From: Bacillota bacterium
GTDB lineage: Bacteria > Bacillota > Clostridia > Lachnospirales > Lachnospiraceae
Length of the DNA stretch: 64,000 nucleotides
Direction: 5' to 3'
Assembly: GCA_023421505.1 (NCBI GenBank)
Contig: JAEZTJ010000028.1
Coordinates: 52,036 to 116,035 of the forward strand
The notes below the pieces were generated by a model. It was not told where the DNA came from and ran no database searches. It saw only the letters and a list, made by a program, of their open reading frames with translations. Shown here one piece after another: positions 53,766 through 62,885 of the stretch (position 1 is the first letter of the stretch; each line of letters starts with the position of its first letter). Both the position numbers and the translations under genes were made by a program.

Positions 53766-53978
53766 TTGGAAGTATCAGGTATTTTCAGAAGCCAAAGTTC
53801 GACAACCGACATTACGGGGACAAAAAATATTGAAGAGCCATCGAAGCATGCATACAATATCTCCGAGCATAAAGATATACTTAAGCAGGATAGGTTGAAA
53901 AATCAAAGATTTTTCAACCGGCAAATTTGTGCGCTGCCCAAATTAGCAGGTTTTGGCGGCAGATGGAGGTTAATATGA
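53766..53978 (+). CDS. Small leader ORF fused into an SD-ending repeat
   Basis: A 70-residue frame from TTG 53766, with a strong AGGAGG seven bases upstream. Residues 1-42 (EVSGIFRSQSSTTDITGTKN onward) are unique. The last 28 (RLKNQRFFNRQICALPKLAG and following) are encoded by the SD-ending repeat at 53893-53972. Its stop TGA overlaps the next start codon (ATGA), the classic arrangement for translational coupling. It may be a real small gene whose 3' end was replaced by the repeat, or a leader peptide. No family recognised. Confidence 0.5.
   Translation: MEVSGIFRSQSSTTDITGTKNIEEPSKHAYNISEHKDILKQDRLKNQRFFNRQICALPKLAGFGGRWRLI
53893..53972 (+). repeat. SD-ending repeat, 80-bp type, upstream of the DHH-like gene
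   Basis: An 80-base unit: 12-bp perfect hairpin GGTTGAAAAATC-AAA-GATTTTTCAACC, then CAAATTTGTGCGCTGCCCAA, then GGTTTTGGCGGCAGATGGAG ending in GGAGGTTA three bases before ATG 53975. The upstream edge has only AGGATA, a weak older ribosome binding site. Plus-strand orientation, always co-directional with the gene. Confidence 0.92.
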
Positions 53979-56776
53979 ACAAGGGTAACTATATAAGCTT
54001 GGGTGAATATGAATTTCACCTGCACTTTACTGACTATGGCACCAAAGCGGTAATCGTAGACAACAAGCTTCGTATTCTAAATACTACGATCAGTGACACT
54101 TCCTTGTGCACTTATCAACTGGAAGCTGTAAAGGATTTATATTACATGTACTCCGTGTCTGAGAATACTACCTATTTTGATGCGGATTGCAGTATCGTAC
54201 TGGATGTAGGCAATAATTTATCGAAGGGTATCATCGATAACCATTATGAAAATGGATTAATGCAGTCTGCACTTAGCCTGCTACGAAAAAGACCTGATTT
54301 ATGGTCTCATTTACTTTCAGTGAAACGTATTAATATTATTGTTCATCATAATCCGGATTTTGACTGTATCGCTTCTGTATATTACCTGATGACTTCAATT
54401 GTACAGAGTGAAGGGAAAATCAATTTATCAGATGAAATTGCGAATTCCAGACAAATTGATATGATAGAAGAGTATTGTACTCTAAATGACAGAGGCTGCC
54501 TGCTTTATCATAAGGATTTCAATAAGGTGCCTCACATCTTAATTCGCTTTTTAAATAAATGCAGTTATACAGCAAATTATCTCAATCAGCATGAGCTTAT
54601 GACAAGTCAAATATACAAAGGGTATGAGTTGTTACAGATTTTCAGAAATAATATCAATATGATGCTGTGGTCTTTAAATAAGTTCAGCCTGCATGAGACT
54701 AACACAAACCCTATACGTATTTTTGCACCGCTTGACTACGAGGCATATGTAAATGATATTTCTGATCATTTCAGTAATGAGATTCATGCTCTGGAAAATG
54801 ATATCAGCTTATATCAAAAAGCATTAAAAAATGCTCTAGCCGCTTCTGATTATATCGAATACATCCGAGTTCCTCTCCTATCCGGGGATAAATCAGCTGG
54901 CAGTAAACTAGTAAAAGCTATCTGTTTCCGCGAATACTTAGAATGTGAGCTTCATAAGGATTATGCCCGTTCGGATGGATTTGTCTTTACCTTTATTCCG
55001 ACAAAAAATCCCAATGCCACATCCTGTAATCAGCAAATAACTGATTGTGATATTTATGTTGACCGCAGCTGCAGAGTAATTATCTCTGTAACGGAGGATT
55101 CAAACTTGGACCTAAGCCGTATTGCACAGTATTTAGAGATTGCAGAAAGCAGGAAAGAGAAGTATTATCTCTCTCTACAGGAGCAATCCAGTTTATTGGA
55201 TAAGAAAAAGCTGGTCACTATAAAGAATGGAAATTTGGTCAAATTTAAAAAAAGAGCCGGTATTAAAAGATTTGAAGAGGAATGGTGTACTAATTCAGAC
55301 CCTTGGTACGATGGAAGATATAATAATTTCTCTATTGTAGATTCTCCTTCTTGTAATAGTCTTCTAAGTATACAAGAAATATATGAAACTATGCTTAATG
55401 CACTCTCCGAAGAATTATCTCACTTGGATTTGTACACCATCCTGCCCTTTACAATAGACAGAGGTAACCATAAGAAAAATCATAATACCTATAAAGTTTA
55501 TACAAAATGGCTGGAGGTTGTCAAAAATTCAGGATTTAAAATAGATCCTTCCATAATAACCGAAAGTGATAGGCTATACAAATATATAAACCAGTTTATA
55601 TGTATGAAATCAAGTGATCTTAAAGCAGAACGGGTTAGTCATTTTATACCGGAGGTTCCGAAGCTAACACTTTTCTGGGATAAGAATCATGTTGAAACTG
55701 CAAGAATAGGAAAAGCAGCTGTTAAACCTGACTATAACCATCCCTCCTTTGATTTAAACCTGCAATGTATTGCATTTCGCTATGGAATTGGCTTTATCCT
55801 AATAAAGTATCGAAACGTAAGTCCCACCGCATCGCCAATCAGTGTAGAAGAACTTATGGAACTCAATCACAAATTACTAAATGGTACTTTACATACCGAA
55901 AAGGGGGATCAAAAGATATCTGATATTGTTATGGATGCCATCATTCAAGTTAATCCAGCAAATGAAATCCTGCTGCGAGATGTATTTCAATTCTATCAGC
56001 CTATTACCTTTAATGGCCTAAAATTTACCGACAGAAGTATGAAATATACCTCCTGTGAACTTGGATACAAATTATCAAATGGCTATTCCTTAACAGATCC
56101 TTATAATTCAAATTGCTATAAGGAGCAGCAGTATGAGGATACCAATCTATCAATTGAAGGTATTGGTGATATATACATCAGTAAAAATGGCTGTACTTAT
56201 ATTGCCAGTGAAAATAATCATCCAAAATCGGAAGAAGCGATTGATAGTTTCTTTCGTGAGCATAGAGATATTGATCTACTAATATATATCCTTGTCCTGC
56301 AACAAAGGTATGCTTTACTGAATTATTCAGAAAAGCTAGCCGAATATACGAACGAACATAATATACTGGATAAAATAGCTATTACCAGACTGCGGGAAAG
56401 CTTTCTGGATTTTACAACACAGGGATGGTTCGGACAGGTTTCCGGATTTGAGTATCTGCAAACGCTTTTTAAGAGAACCAAAGAGGTTATGGAAGTGGAT
56501 AATCTATATGAGGAAGTAGATCAGCAAATTGAAATGATTGATGAATATAACCACGCTCAGTTTAACCAGCTGGTTCAAAACATCTCCTTTATGGGTATTT
56601 TCCTCGCTATTACCAATCTATTAGGAGGTTCTAATCTATTTGATATGAGTGATGGTTGGAAGATATCAAAGTATCTGGGTATCAGTAATCAATTATTTGT
56701 ATTAATATTAAGCATCCTATTGTGGTTAATTATTATGATTATTTCCTTCCGCAAAAAAAGTTCAAAGTTAAAATAA
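53975..56776 (+). CDS. Large membrane-anchored protein with DHH-phosphoesterase-like motifs
   Basis: About 933 residues. Residues 75-90 (VLDVGNNLSKGIIDNH) and 121-134 (IIVHHNPDFDCIAS) resemble the DxG/DHH and H-x-N-P-D-x-D-x-x-x-S metal-binding motifs of DHH-type phosphoesterases. A long middle region (about 150-850) matches nothing I recognise. Two hydrophobic helices near the C-terminus (MGIFLAITNLLGG and LFVLILSILLWLIIMIISF) would anchor it, leaving the bulk in the cytosol. Translation is probably coupled to the small ORF at 53766 (ATGA overlap), and the ribosome binding site is supplied by a repeat. Function is unknown. Confidence 0.7.
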   Translation: MNKGNYISLGEYEFHLHFTDYGTKAVIVDNKLRILNTTISDTSLCTYQLEAVKDLYYMYSVSENTTYFDADCSIVLDVGNNLSKGIIDNHYENGLMQSALSLLRKRPDLWSHLLSVKRINIIVHHNPDFDCIASVYYLMTSIVQSEGKINLSDEIANSRQIDMIEEYCTLNDRGCLLYHKDFNKVPHILIRFLNKCSYTANYLNQHELMTSQIYKGYELLQIFRNNINMMLWSLNKFSLHETNTNPIRIFAPLDYEAYVNDISDHFSNEIHALENDISLYQKALKNALAASDYIEYIRVPLLSGDKSAGSKLVKAICFREYLECELHKDYARSDGFVFTFIPTKNPNATSCNQQITDCDIYVDRSCRVIISVTEDSNLDLSRIAQYLEIAESRKEKYYLSLQEQSSLLDKKKLVTIKNGNLVKFKKRAGIKRFEEEWCTNSDPWYDGRYNNFSIVDSPSCNSLLSIQEIYETMLNALSEELSHLDLYTILPFTIDRGNHKKNHNTYKVYTKWLEVVKNSGFKIDPSIITESDRLYKYINQFICMKSSDLKAERVSHFIPEVPKLTLFWDKNHVETARIGKAAVKPDYNHPSFDLNLQCIAFRYGIGFILIKYRNVSPTASPISVEELMELNHKLLNGTLHTEKGDQKISDIVMDAIIQVNPANEILLRDVFQFYQPITFNGLKFTDRSMKYTSCELGYKLSNGYSLTDPYNSNCYKEQQYEDTNLSIEGIGDIYISKNGCTYIASENNHPKSEEAIDSFFREHRDIDLLIYILVLQQRYALLNYSEKLAEYTNEHNILDKIAITRLRESFLDFTTQGWFGQVSGFEYLQTLFKRTKEVMEVDNLYEEVDQQIEMIDEYNHAQFNQLVQNISFMGIFLAITNLLGGSNLFDMSDGWKISKYLGISNQLFVLILSILLWLIIMIISFRKKSSKLK

Positions 56777-56903
56777 AAGGTTGTGTATCTTAAACCGTTT
56801 TTAAATGAAAGCAACCGAAATGTATGGATTTATAGCAGATAGTAAAAGTGTACCTTTTAATAACGAGAATTATTGCTTATGACGCTAAAATAATAAGATA
56901 ATT

Positions 56904-57764
56904 TCACTCAGCCATACGATTATCTTTGCGGTAGCATATACTAAGCGTAATAAGAAGCTGTGATGGTGCATAGAAGGCCCACATAAGGATAGCAGAAACA
57001 GAACTAGCAAATGTAGCGAGGCCATCCGGCATTACAATAAAGCCTGATAAATTATAGAGACCCACATTGATATCACAAAGTAAAAATAGCACCATTCCCA
57101 TTGCAAATATGACACTGCTTCTATTACGAGGAAGATTTAAGGCAGCTTTCACCGCTGATATTGTATTTGTAACTATGCAGATAAAATAAAAGATGCTTAC
57201 TAATAAAAGCCCATCTAGTGTTACATGGGATAATAAAAGAACAATAACTATAACAAGGGTTATAGCCGCTTGTACTAAGATACGATAGGAAAGTTTTCTT
57301 AAAAGGAGCTTTCCTATTTTATTATTATCTGCTTGCTTTAGTAGATTACTGCCTTTTGTCATTGCATAATCTTTATTTCCTTTTTTATCTATCTCCTTCC
57401 AACTTGTTTCCTGCTTCACTAACTGGTTATAGCATTCCTCTAGCATCAAACGAACACCATATAGTTGTTGAACAATAATAAAGGTTATTACACCAAGGGT
57501 ATAGTAATCAAGAATAAGTAAAAATAAATCTGAGATAAGTGTGAACAAAAGTGCGATTTTTGAGCAAAAAATTATGCCTTTGCCAGCACTGTTTTTTTGT
57601 ATCAATGCATAGCAAAAGCATAATAAAATAATACTGAATTTGATATTTCTGGACATAATAATACTTTTACTCATAAGATCAAGGAAAAGAAAACAAACAT
57701 ACATAATCAATCCCAATAGTACAAATAAAAGATTTGCATATCTGCCTTCCTCATTGTGTTTCAC
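56904..57764 (-). CDS. Polytopic membrane protein, possibly YhhN-like
   Basis: A 286-residue protein with about eight membrane helices and one cytosolic loop (about residues 110-155, VKQETSWKEIDKKGNKDYAM). Helix phrases such as LFTLISDLFLLILDYYTLGVITFIIVQQLYG and FLLCDINVGLYNLSG recall YhhN/TMEM86 lysoplasmalogenases, but the match is weak. It follows the GGDEF-EAL gene by 13 bases and is probably co-transcribed, so it may be part of a c-di-GMP-linked membrane function (inference). Confidence 0.65.
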   Translation of the reverse strand: MKHNEEGRYANLLFVLLGLIMYVCFLFLDLMSKSIIMSRNIKFSIILLCFCYALIQKNSAGKGIIFCSKIALLFTLISDLFLLILDYYTLGVITFIIVQQLYGVRLMLEECYNQLVKQETSWKEIDKKGNKDYAMTKGSNLLKQADNNKIGKLLLRKLSYRILVQAAITLVIVIVLLLSHVTLDGLLLVSIFYFICIVTNTISAVKAALNLPRNRSSVIFAMGMVLFLLCDINVGLYNLSGFIVMPDGLATFASSVSAILMWAFYAPSQLLITLSICYRKDNRMAE

Positions 57765-57777
57765 TTAAAAGACTCCT

Positions 57778-59340
57778 TTACCGATCTATGTAAGTATTAT
57801 TTGCATCCTGCTTTTTCAAATATAAAAATGCTTTTTCCTTCGGTACGGGCTTACTGTAGAGATAACCCTGTGCTTTATCACAATTTGCCTCTTTTAAGAA
57901 AATCTCCTGATCAGGGTTTTCAACTCCCTCAGCGATAACATACAAATCAAGATTCCTTGCCAACGTAATAATTGCCTGAATAATCTTTTGATCGCTCTGA
58001 TCTTCCATAACTGTATTAAGAAAGCTTCTATCTATCTTTAAATTACTAACGGGAAGTCTCTTTAAGTAATTCATCGAAGAATAACCTGTTCCAAAGTCAT
58101 CCAGTGAAAAGCTTACTCCAATTTTTCGTAGTTCCTGAATGGTTGCAATCGTATATTCTATATCATCAAGTGCAATTGTCTCTGTAATTTCCAGTTCCAG
58201 CTTACTGGGATCAATACCCGTTTCATCAATGACATCATATACCTGCTTAACAATATCCCTGTCCTTAAACTGTCTTGCTGAAAGATTAACTGCCATTGTA
58301 ATGTTTGGATATTCTTCAGACCACTGCTTAAGTTGATAACAAGCTGTCTGTAATACCCATTTACCGATTGGGACAATCAATCCGGTTTCCTCAGCTACAT
58401 AGATAAACTCATCCGGATAAACCAAGCCCTTCGTAGGATGATTCCATCGAATTAATGCTTCAAAGCCTACCACCTGCTTTGTTTCCAAATTCATCTGAGC
58501 CTGATAAAACAGTACGAATTCCTTACGCTCTAAGGCCTTTCTCAGTTCAGATTGTGTCTCGATCTTTTCGGTCAGCTTCTGGTTAAAGGAATATTCAAAA
58601 TAAACATGCGTATTCTTCCCATTCGCTTTTGCAACGTACATTGCAGAATCTACATTTTTAATTAATGACTGAGATGTTTTACCATCCTTTGGAGCGAATG
58701 CTACACCTATACTTACTGTTACAAAATACTCTTTGGTTGACAGGATAAAGGGATAACTGAAAACATTTTTGATCTTCTTTATTTTTTCTTCATAGGATAC
58801 CGTATCATTTAAATTTTGAGTTAAAAAGATAAACTCATCACCGCCGATTCTGGCAAGATAATCATTCTCATCCATCACCTGCTTTAAGCGATAGGTTACA
58901 TCTATTAAAAGCTCGTCACCGTAAGAATGTCCAAGAGAATCGTTAATATTCTTGAAATTATCGATATCTATATCCATAATTGCAATTGTTTCTTCACTGC
59001 GAATTGTCAGCATAATATTATCTAACATCTCAGTAAAAGCAGTACGATTTGGAAGCTCGGTTAAATAGTCCGTGTACGCCAGCTTCTTCATGCTCTCTTT
59101 ATTCTTATTTAGCTCCTCATACTTACCATTTAACTCATTTAACGAGGAGAGAGAAGAATGATAGCTATCCTCTAACTCCATACAATGAGTCTTGATTTTT
59201 TGATTTTCCTCACTTGTAAGGCTTTCTTTCCGTTTTAATTTTTCAAGGCGAATCATATAGAATACAAGCAATATGAATACTATAATCATTGCCGCAACAA
59301 AGCCTATTCCAATTAATCGGTCAATCACGAAATATCCCAT
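57778..59340 (-). CDS. GGDEF-EAL cyclic di-GMP protein
   Basis: A 520-residue protein: an N-terminal membrane helix (LIGIGFVAAMIIVFILLVFYMI), a coiled coil (about 35-85), GGDEF (about 86-245, RIGGDEFIFL intact) and EAL (about 260-505, with FEALIRWNHP, LEITETIALDD, LDDFGTGYSS and IAEGVEN intact). Both synthetic and degrading centres look functional; the net activity cannot be told from sequence. It is first gene of a pair with the membrane protein at 56904. Confidence 0.94.
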   Translation of the reverse strand: MGYFVIDRLIGIGFVAAMIIVFILLVFYMIRLEKLKRKESLTSEENQKIKTHCMELEDSYHSSLSSLNELNGKYEELNKNKESMKKLAYTDYLTELPNRTAFTEMLDNIMLTIRSEETIAIMDIDIDNFKNINDSLGHSYGDELLIDVTYRLKQVMDENDYLARIGGDEFIFLTQNLNDTVSYEEKIKKIKNVFSYPFILSTKEYFVTVSIGVAFAPKDGKTSQSLIKNVDSAMYVAKANGKNTHVYFEYSFNQKLTEKIETQSELRKALERKEFVLFYQAQMNLETKQVVGFEALIRWNHPTKGLVYPDEFIYVAEETGLIVPIGKWVLQTACYQLKQWSEEYPNITMAVNLSARQFKDRDIVKQVYDVIDETGIDPSKLELEITETIALDDIEYTIATIQELRKIGVSFSLDDFGTGYSSMNYLKRLPVSNLKIDRSFLNTVMEDQSDQKIIQAIITLARNLDLYVIAEGVENPDQEIFLKEANCDKAQGYLYSKPVPKEKAFLYLKKQDANNTYIDR

Positions 59341-59378
59341 AAACCCTCCAATACGTTCCCCTAACGTATTATCTTTAG

Positions 59379-60764
59379 TTATTTAGATTTTAAATATTTA
59401 TCAATTCCTGCGGCAGCTGCTTTTCCTGCTCCCATCGCAAGGATAACTGTCGCTGCCCCTGTAACTGCATCTCCACCGGCAAAAACACCTTCTCTTGAGG
59501 TTAATCCTGTTTCTTCATCCGCAATGATACATTTGTATTTATTCGTCGCAAGGCCCTGCGTCGTAGAGGATATTAAAGGATTAGGGCTGGTTCCCAAGGA
59601 CATAATCACTGTATCCAGTTCAAGTATAAATTCAGAGTCTTTCTTTTCAACAGGTCTTCTTCTTCCTGATTCATCAGGCTCCCCTAACTCCATCTCTACA
59701 CATCTCATCCCTGAAACCCAACCATTTTCATTCACAAGAATTTCTTTTGGATTTGTCAAAAGCTTAAAGATGATTCCTTCTTCCTTCGCATGATGCACCT
59801 CTTCTACTCTGGCAGGAAGTTCCTCTTCACCTCTGCGGTATACAATATAAACCTGTGCCCCAAGTCTTAGTGCAGTTCTTGCAGCATCCATTGCCACATT
59901 TCCGCCTCCTACTACTGCAACTTTATTCCCTGCAATAATTGGAGTATCATACTCTTTATCAAAAGCTTTCATCAGGTTATTACGAGTTAAGTATTCATTT
60001 GCAGAAAATACACCATTGGCATTTTCACCAGGAATCCCCATGAATTTAGGTAAACCTGCTCCTGAACCAATAAAAACAGCTTCAAAGCCTTCTTCATCCA
60101 TTAATTCATCAATTGTTGTTGATTTTCCTATCACAACATTGGTTTCAATCTTAACACCAAGTGCCTTAACATTCTCAATCTCAGCTTTAACAACAGTTTC
60201 CTTCGGCAATCTGAATTCAGGAATACCATATACTAATACTCCGCCGGGTTCATGAAGTGCTTCAAAGATTGTCACATCATATCCCATTTTAGCAAGGTCT
60301 CCGGCACAGGTTAGTCCTGCCGGACCTGCTCCTATCACTGCAACTTTTCTGCCGTTTAGATGTTCAGGCTTTTGTGGAGTAATTTCATGTTCCCTTGCCC
60401 AATCAGCCGTGAAGCGCTCCAGCTTACCGATTGACACCGGGTCACCTTTAATACCGCGAATGCATTTTTGCTCACATTGAGATTCTTGCGGACATACTCT
60501 TCCGCAGACTGCAGGCAGCGAGGAATATTTATTGATTACACGAAAGGCTTCTTCAATGTCTTCCTTCACTATTTCTTTAATAAATCCCGGAATATCAATG
60601 GATACAGGACAACCAGCCACACATTTTGGGTTTTTACACTGAATACAACGGGATGCCTCTTCCTTAGCCTCCTCCAGATTATATCCAAAACATACTTCTT
60701 CAAAATTCGTCGCCCTGACCTTAGGATCCTGCTCTCTGACAGGTACTTTCTTTAATATATCCAT
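59379..60764 (-). CDS. nfnB: NfnB / GltD-like NADP-binding flavoprotein subunit
   Basis: About 461 residues from ATG 60764 (GGAGGATTAAGTAAT upstream). N-terminal cysteine motifs (CIQCKNPKCVAGCP and VCGRVCPQESQCEQKC) bind two [4Fe-4S] clusters. Two dinucleotide folds follow (VAVIGAGPAGLTCAGDLAKMG and KVAVVGGGNVAMDAARTALRLG), ending in EGVFAGGDAVTGAATVILAMG. Alone it resembles the glutamate synthase small subunit. Directly after an NfnA-like gene it is better read as the bifurcating NfnB subunit, which couples NADPH with NADH and ferredoxin. Confidence 0.9.
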   Translation of the reverse strand: MDILKKVPVREQDPKVRATNFEEVCFGYNLEEAKEEASRCIQCKNPKCVAGCPVSIDIPGFIKEIVKEDIEEAFRVINKYSSLPAVCGRVCPQESQCEQKCIRGIKGDPVSIGKLERFTADWAREHEITPQKPEHLNGRKVAVIGAGPAGLTCAGDLAKMGYDVTIFEALHEPGGVLVYGIPEFRLPKETVVKAEIENVKALGVKIETNVVIGKSTTIDELMDEEGFEAVFIGSGAGLPKFMGIPGENANGVFSANEYLTRNNLMKAFDKEYDTPIIAGNKVAVVGGGNVAMDAARTALRLGAQVYIVYRRGEEELPARVEEVHHAKEEGIIFKLLTNPKEILVNENGWVSGMRCVEMELGEPDESGRRRPVEKKDSEFILELDTVIMSLGTSPNPLISSTTQGLATNKYKCIIADEETGLTSREGVFAGGDAVTGAATVILAMGAGKAAAAGIDKYLKSK

Positions 60765-60886
60765 ATTACTTAATCCTCCAGTTATTTGAGGCTCCACCTT
60801 ACCATTAAGCGAGAGTCATCTCAAGTTTTGAGGCTTCCTACTCTACTTCTATAGAGTATTATCCTCCGATTATAATAGGCCTAATA

Positions 60887-61789
60887 CTATTTCTCGTGGC
60901 ATTCACAACCAGGGTGATGATGGGTTGTCCCTTCCTTCTCCCTGAGTATCTTTTTTCCCTCTTCGGATTTATACATCTGAAGCCGTTTCATTGCCTCATC
61001 AAAATTAACAAGATGTCCATTAAATTCGGGTCCATCTACACAAGCGAATTTAATCTCATTCCCAATTGAAAGCCTGCAGGCACCGCACATTCCTGTTCCG
61101 TCAACCATAACAGGATTCATACTTACTATTGTTTCAATTCCAAGTTCTTTCGTTAAAATGCATACAAATTTCATCATAATCATAGGTCCGATTGCTATTA
61201 CTAGATCATATTTCTTACCCTGATTATTCACCAAATCCTTAATACAATCATTTACATTTCCTTTAAAGCCGTAAGATCCATCATCCGTGGTTATGTAAAG
61301 ATTCTTAGCATATTCCTTCATTCTATCTTCTAAGATGATTAATTCCTTATTCCTTGCTCCAATAATACAATCTACCTCATAACCGTTTTCCTTCATCCAC
61401 TTTACCTGAGGAAATACTGGAGCTGCGCCCACACCGCCCGCTACAAATAAAATATTCTTCTTCGACAGCTCGTCCACAGGCATATCAATTAATTCTGATC
61501 TTTTTCCTAATGGACCTGTAAAATCACGGAAGGCTTCTCCTTCCTCATACTGTGCCATTAAGCTTGTAGAAGCACCAATAGCTTGAAAAACGATTGAAAC
61601 TGTTCCTGCTTCTCTATTATAATCACAAATTGTTAAAGGAATTCTTTCTCCTCTTTCATCCAGCTTGACAATAATAAATTGCCCCGGATAGCAGTTTTTT
61701 GCTACTCTGGGGGCCAATACATCCATTAAATATATGGAATTTGTCAGGCTTTCCTTTTTTGTAATCGTATAAATATAATTATCCGCCAT
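60887..61789 (-). CDS. nfnA: NfnA / ferredoxin-NADP reductase-like subunit
   Basis: A 300-residue protein of the ferredoxin-NADP reductase/dihydroorotate dehydrogenase PyrK-like group. It has an FAD part (PGQFIIVKLDERGERIPLTICDY), an NAD part (ILFVAGGVGAAPVFPQVKWM), and a [2Fe-2S] site DGTGMCGACRLS with CVDGPEFNGH. With nfnB downstream it forms the NADH-dependent reduced ferredoxin:NADP oxidoreductase, an electron-bifurcating soluble enzyme of anaerobes. A His-rich tail (THHHPGCECHEK) is unusual and might bind metal. Shine-Dalgarno AGAGGTTTCC. Confidence 0.92.
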   Translation of the reverse strand: MADNYIYTITKKESLTNSIYLMDVLAPRVAKNCYPGQFIIVKLDERGERIPLTICDYNREAGTVSIVFQAIGASTSLMAQYEEGEAFRDFTGPLGKRSELIDMPVDELSKKNILFVAGGVGAAPVFPQVKWMKENGYEVDCIIGARNKELIILEDRMKEYAKNLYITTDDGSYGFKGNVNDCIKDLVNNQGKKYDLVIAIGPMIMMKFVCILTKELGIETIVSMNPVMVDGTGMCGACRLSIGNEIKFACVDGPEFNGHLVNFDEAMKRLQMYKSEEGKKILREKEGTTHHHPGCECHEK

Positions 61790-61834
61790 TTCTGGAAACC
61801 TCTTTCTATTTTTACATATGAAATTATAATTTTC

Positions 61835-61863
61835 ATTATACGGTACATATAATAAAAAATCCA
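61835..61863 (-). promoter_or_regulatory. Possible nfnA promoter
   Basis: TATAAT (61835-61840) with only a weak -35 (GGATTT, 61858-61863) at 17 bases, about 45 bases upstream of nfnA. Confidence 0.35.
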
Positions 61864-61961
61864 GTGATTTTTTTATTTAGACTTTAGCGCAAGCACTTTT
61901 CGTCATAATCAATATAATTCAAACAATTTTATTAATAATAATATCTTAATCAACAAATCAA

Positions 61962-62056
61962 AATAAGGGCTAATCTTCAAAAGTTTTTGTTATATTTCAT
62001 AATAGAATCCTATTAGAAACAGCTTATTGCATAAACAATACTTTTGAATTAGCCCC
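61962..62056 (-). terminator. Terminator of the HD hydrolase operon
   Basis: GGGCTAATTCAAAAGT and ACTTTTGAAGATTAGCCC on the minus strand pair around a 55-base interior and are followed by TTATTTTG, ending the small-protein/HD gene unit. Confidence 0.65.
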
Positions 62057-62067
62057 AAATAACTAGG

Positions 62068-62697
62068 TTAGATTAATTTATCTAAGATATTCTTAAACTC
62101 CAAATACTGAACCTCTTCTGCTTTTTTATCCACTCCGCCTCTGCCCAGCCTGTCACATCTACACAGTAAAGCAAGATCATTTTTATCAACTCTTTTCAGC
62201 ATCCCCTTAATATCTCCATAGGGGAGCTTTTTTAACACATAAAGTATATGCATATGATATCGCACCAGTGCAGAGACTTTACTTATAAAGTCCTCATCAT
62301 CTATAAAATAAGAAAGAAAATCTGTACTTAATTTTTCTCCCTCTTTATCATGGTCATAAGAGGTAGTTTTTCCTTTTCTCATTCTTGTCGTAGTAGGTTT
62401 CCCTATATCATGAAGCAAGGCAGCCCACATAAACTCTTTCTTTTCCTTAGTTTGCTCCCTTACGGCTGCGGCTTCATCAAGAACAAGCATTGTATGGTTC
62501 CATACATTTCCTTCAGGATGATATTTGGGTGATTGCTCTGTATCTTTTAATTTCCAGAGTAAAAGATACGGGAAGCCTTTGTATGCAGCATCTTTTGATA
62601 ATGTATTCATATAGTATGATGGCTTGTCATCGGTAAGTAAATGCTCTGTCATCTCCCGAAACATTTCCAGTCTGGTCGTCTCGCTTAATACTATCAT
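62068..62697 (-). CDS. HD-domain phosphohydrolase
   Basis: A 209-residue HD-superfamily protein. Metal ligands: His in NVWNHTMLV, the His-Asp pair in ALLHDIGKPTT, His in YDHDKEGEKLS, and a later Asp in LLCRCDRLGRGG. The layout is close to the HD domain of CCA-adding/tRNA nucleotidyltransferases without the polymerase part. The start ATG at 62697 overlaps the stop of the upstream 58-residue gene (ATGA); it has no good Shine-Dalgarno of its own, so it depends on coupling. The substrate is unknown. Confidence 0.85.
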   Translation of the reverse strand: MIVLSETTRLEMFREMTEHLLTDDKPSYYMNTLSKDAAYKGFPYLLLWKLKDTEQSPKYHPEGNVWNHTMLVLDEAAAVREQTKEKKEFMWAALLHDIGKPTTTRMRKGKTTSYDHDKEGEKLSTDFLSYFIDDEDFISKVSALVRYHMHILYVLKKLPYGDIKGMLKRVDKNDLALLCRCDRLGRGGVDKKAEEVQYLEFKNILDKLI

Positions 62698-62870
62698 TTC
62701 GGCTCATGGTTCGGGACTTCATAATGATTTGCTCTTTCGTGCCCTGCTTTCGCCTTTCCTTGAATTTCCGGAACCGGAGGAACTTCATTCTTTTGTATAT
62801 GCATCCTCTGCCAGCCTTCTGTTCCGTGCGGCTCAGTTACATCCGGTCTTCTCATGCCTGCTTTTGCCAT
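62694..62870 (-). CDS. Small protein coupled to the HD hydrolase
   Basis: A 58-residue frame with strong GGGAGGAATATAA before ATG 62870. The sequence begins MAKAGMRRPDVTEPHGTEGW and ends HERANHYEVPNHEPK; it is hydrophilic and rich in His, Pro and charged residues, with no membrane helix. The stop TGA overlaps the HD start. No family recognised. The coding case rests on the ribosome binding site, the tight overlap, and the neighbouring small gene of the same direction. Confidence 0.8.
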   Translation of the reverse strand: MAKAGMRRPDVTEPHGTEGWQRMHIQKNEVPPVPEIQGKAKAGHERANHYEVPNHEPK

Positions 62871-62885
62871 TTATATTCCTCCCGT

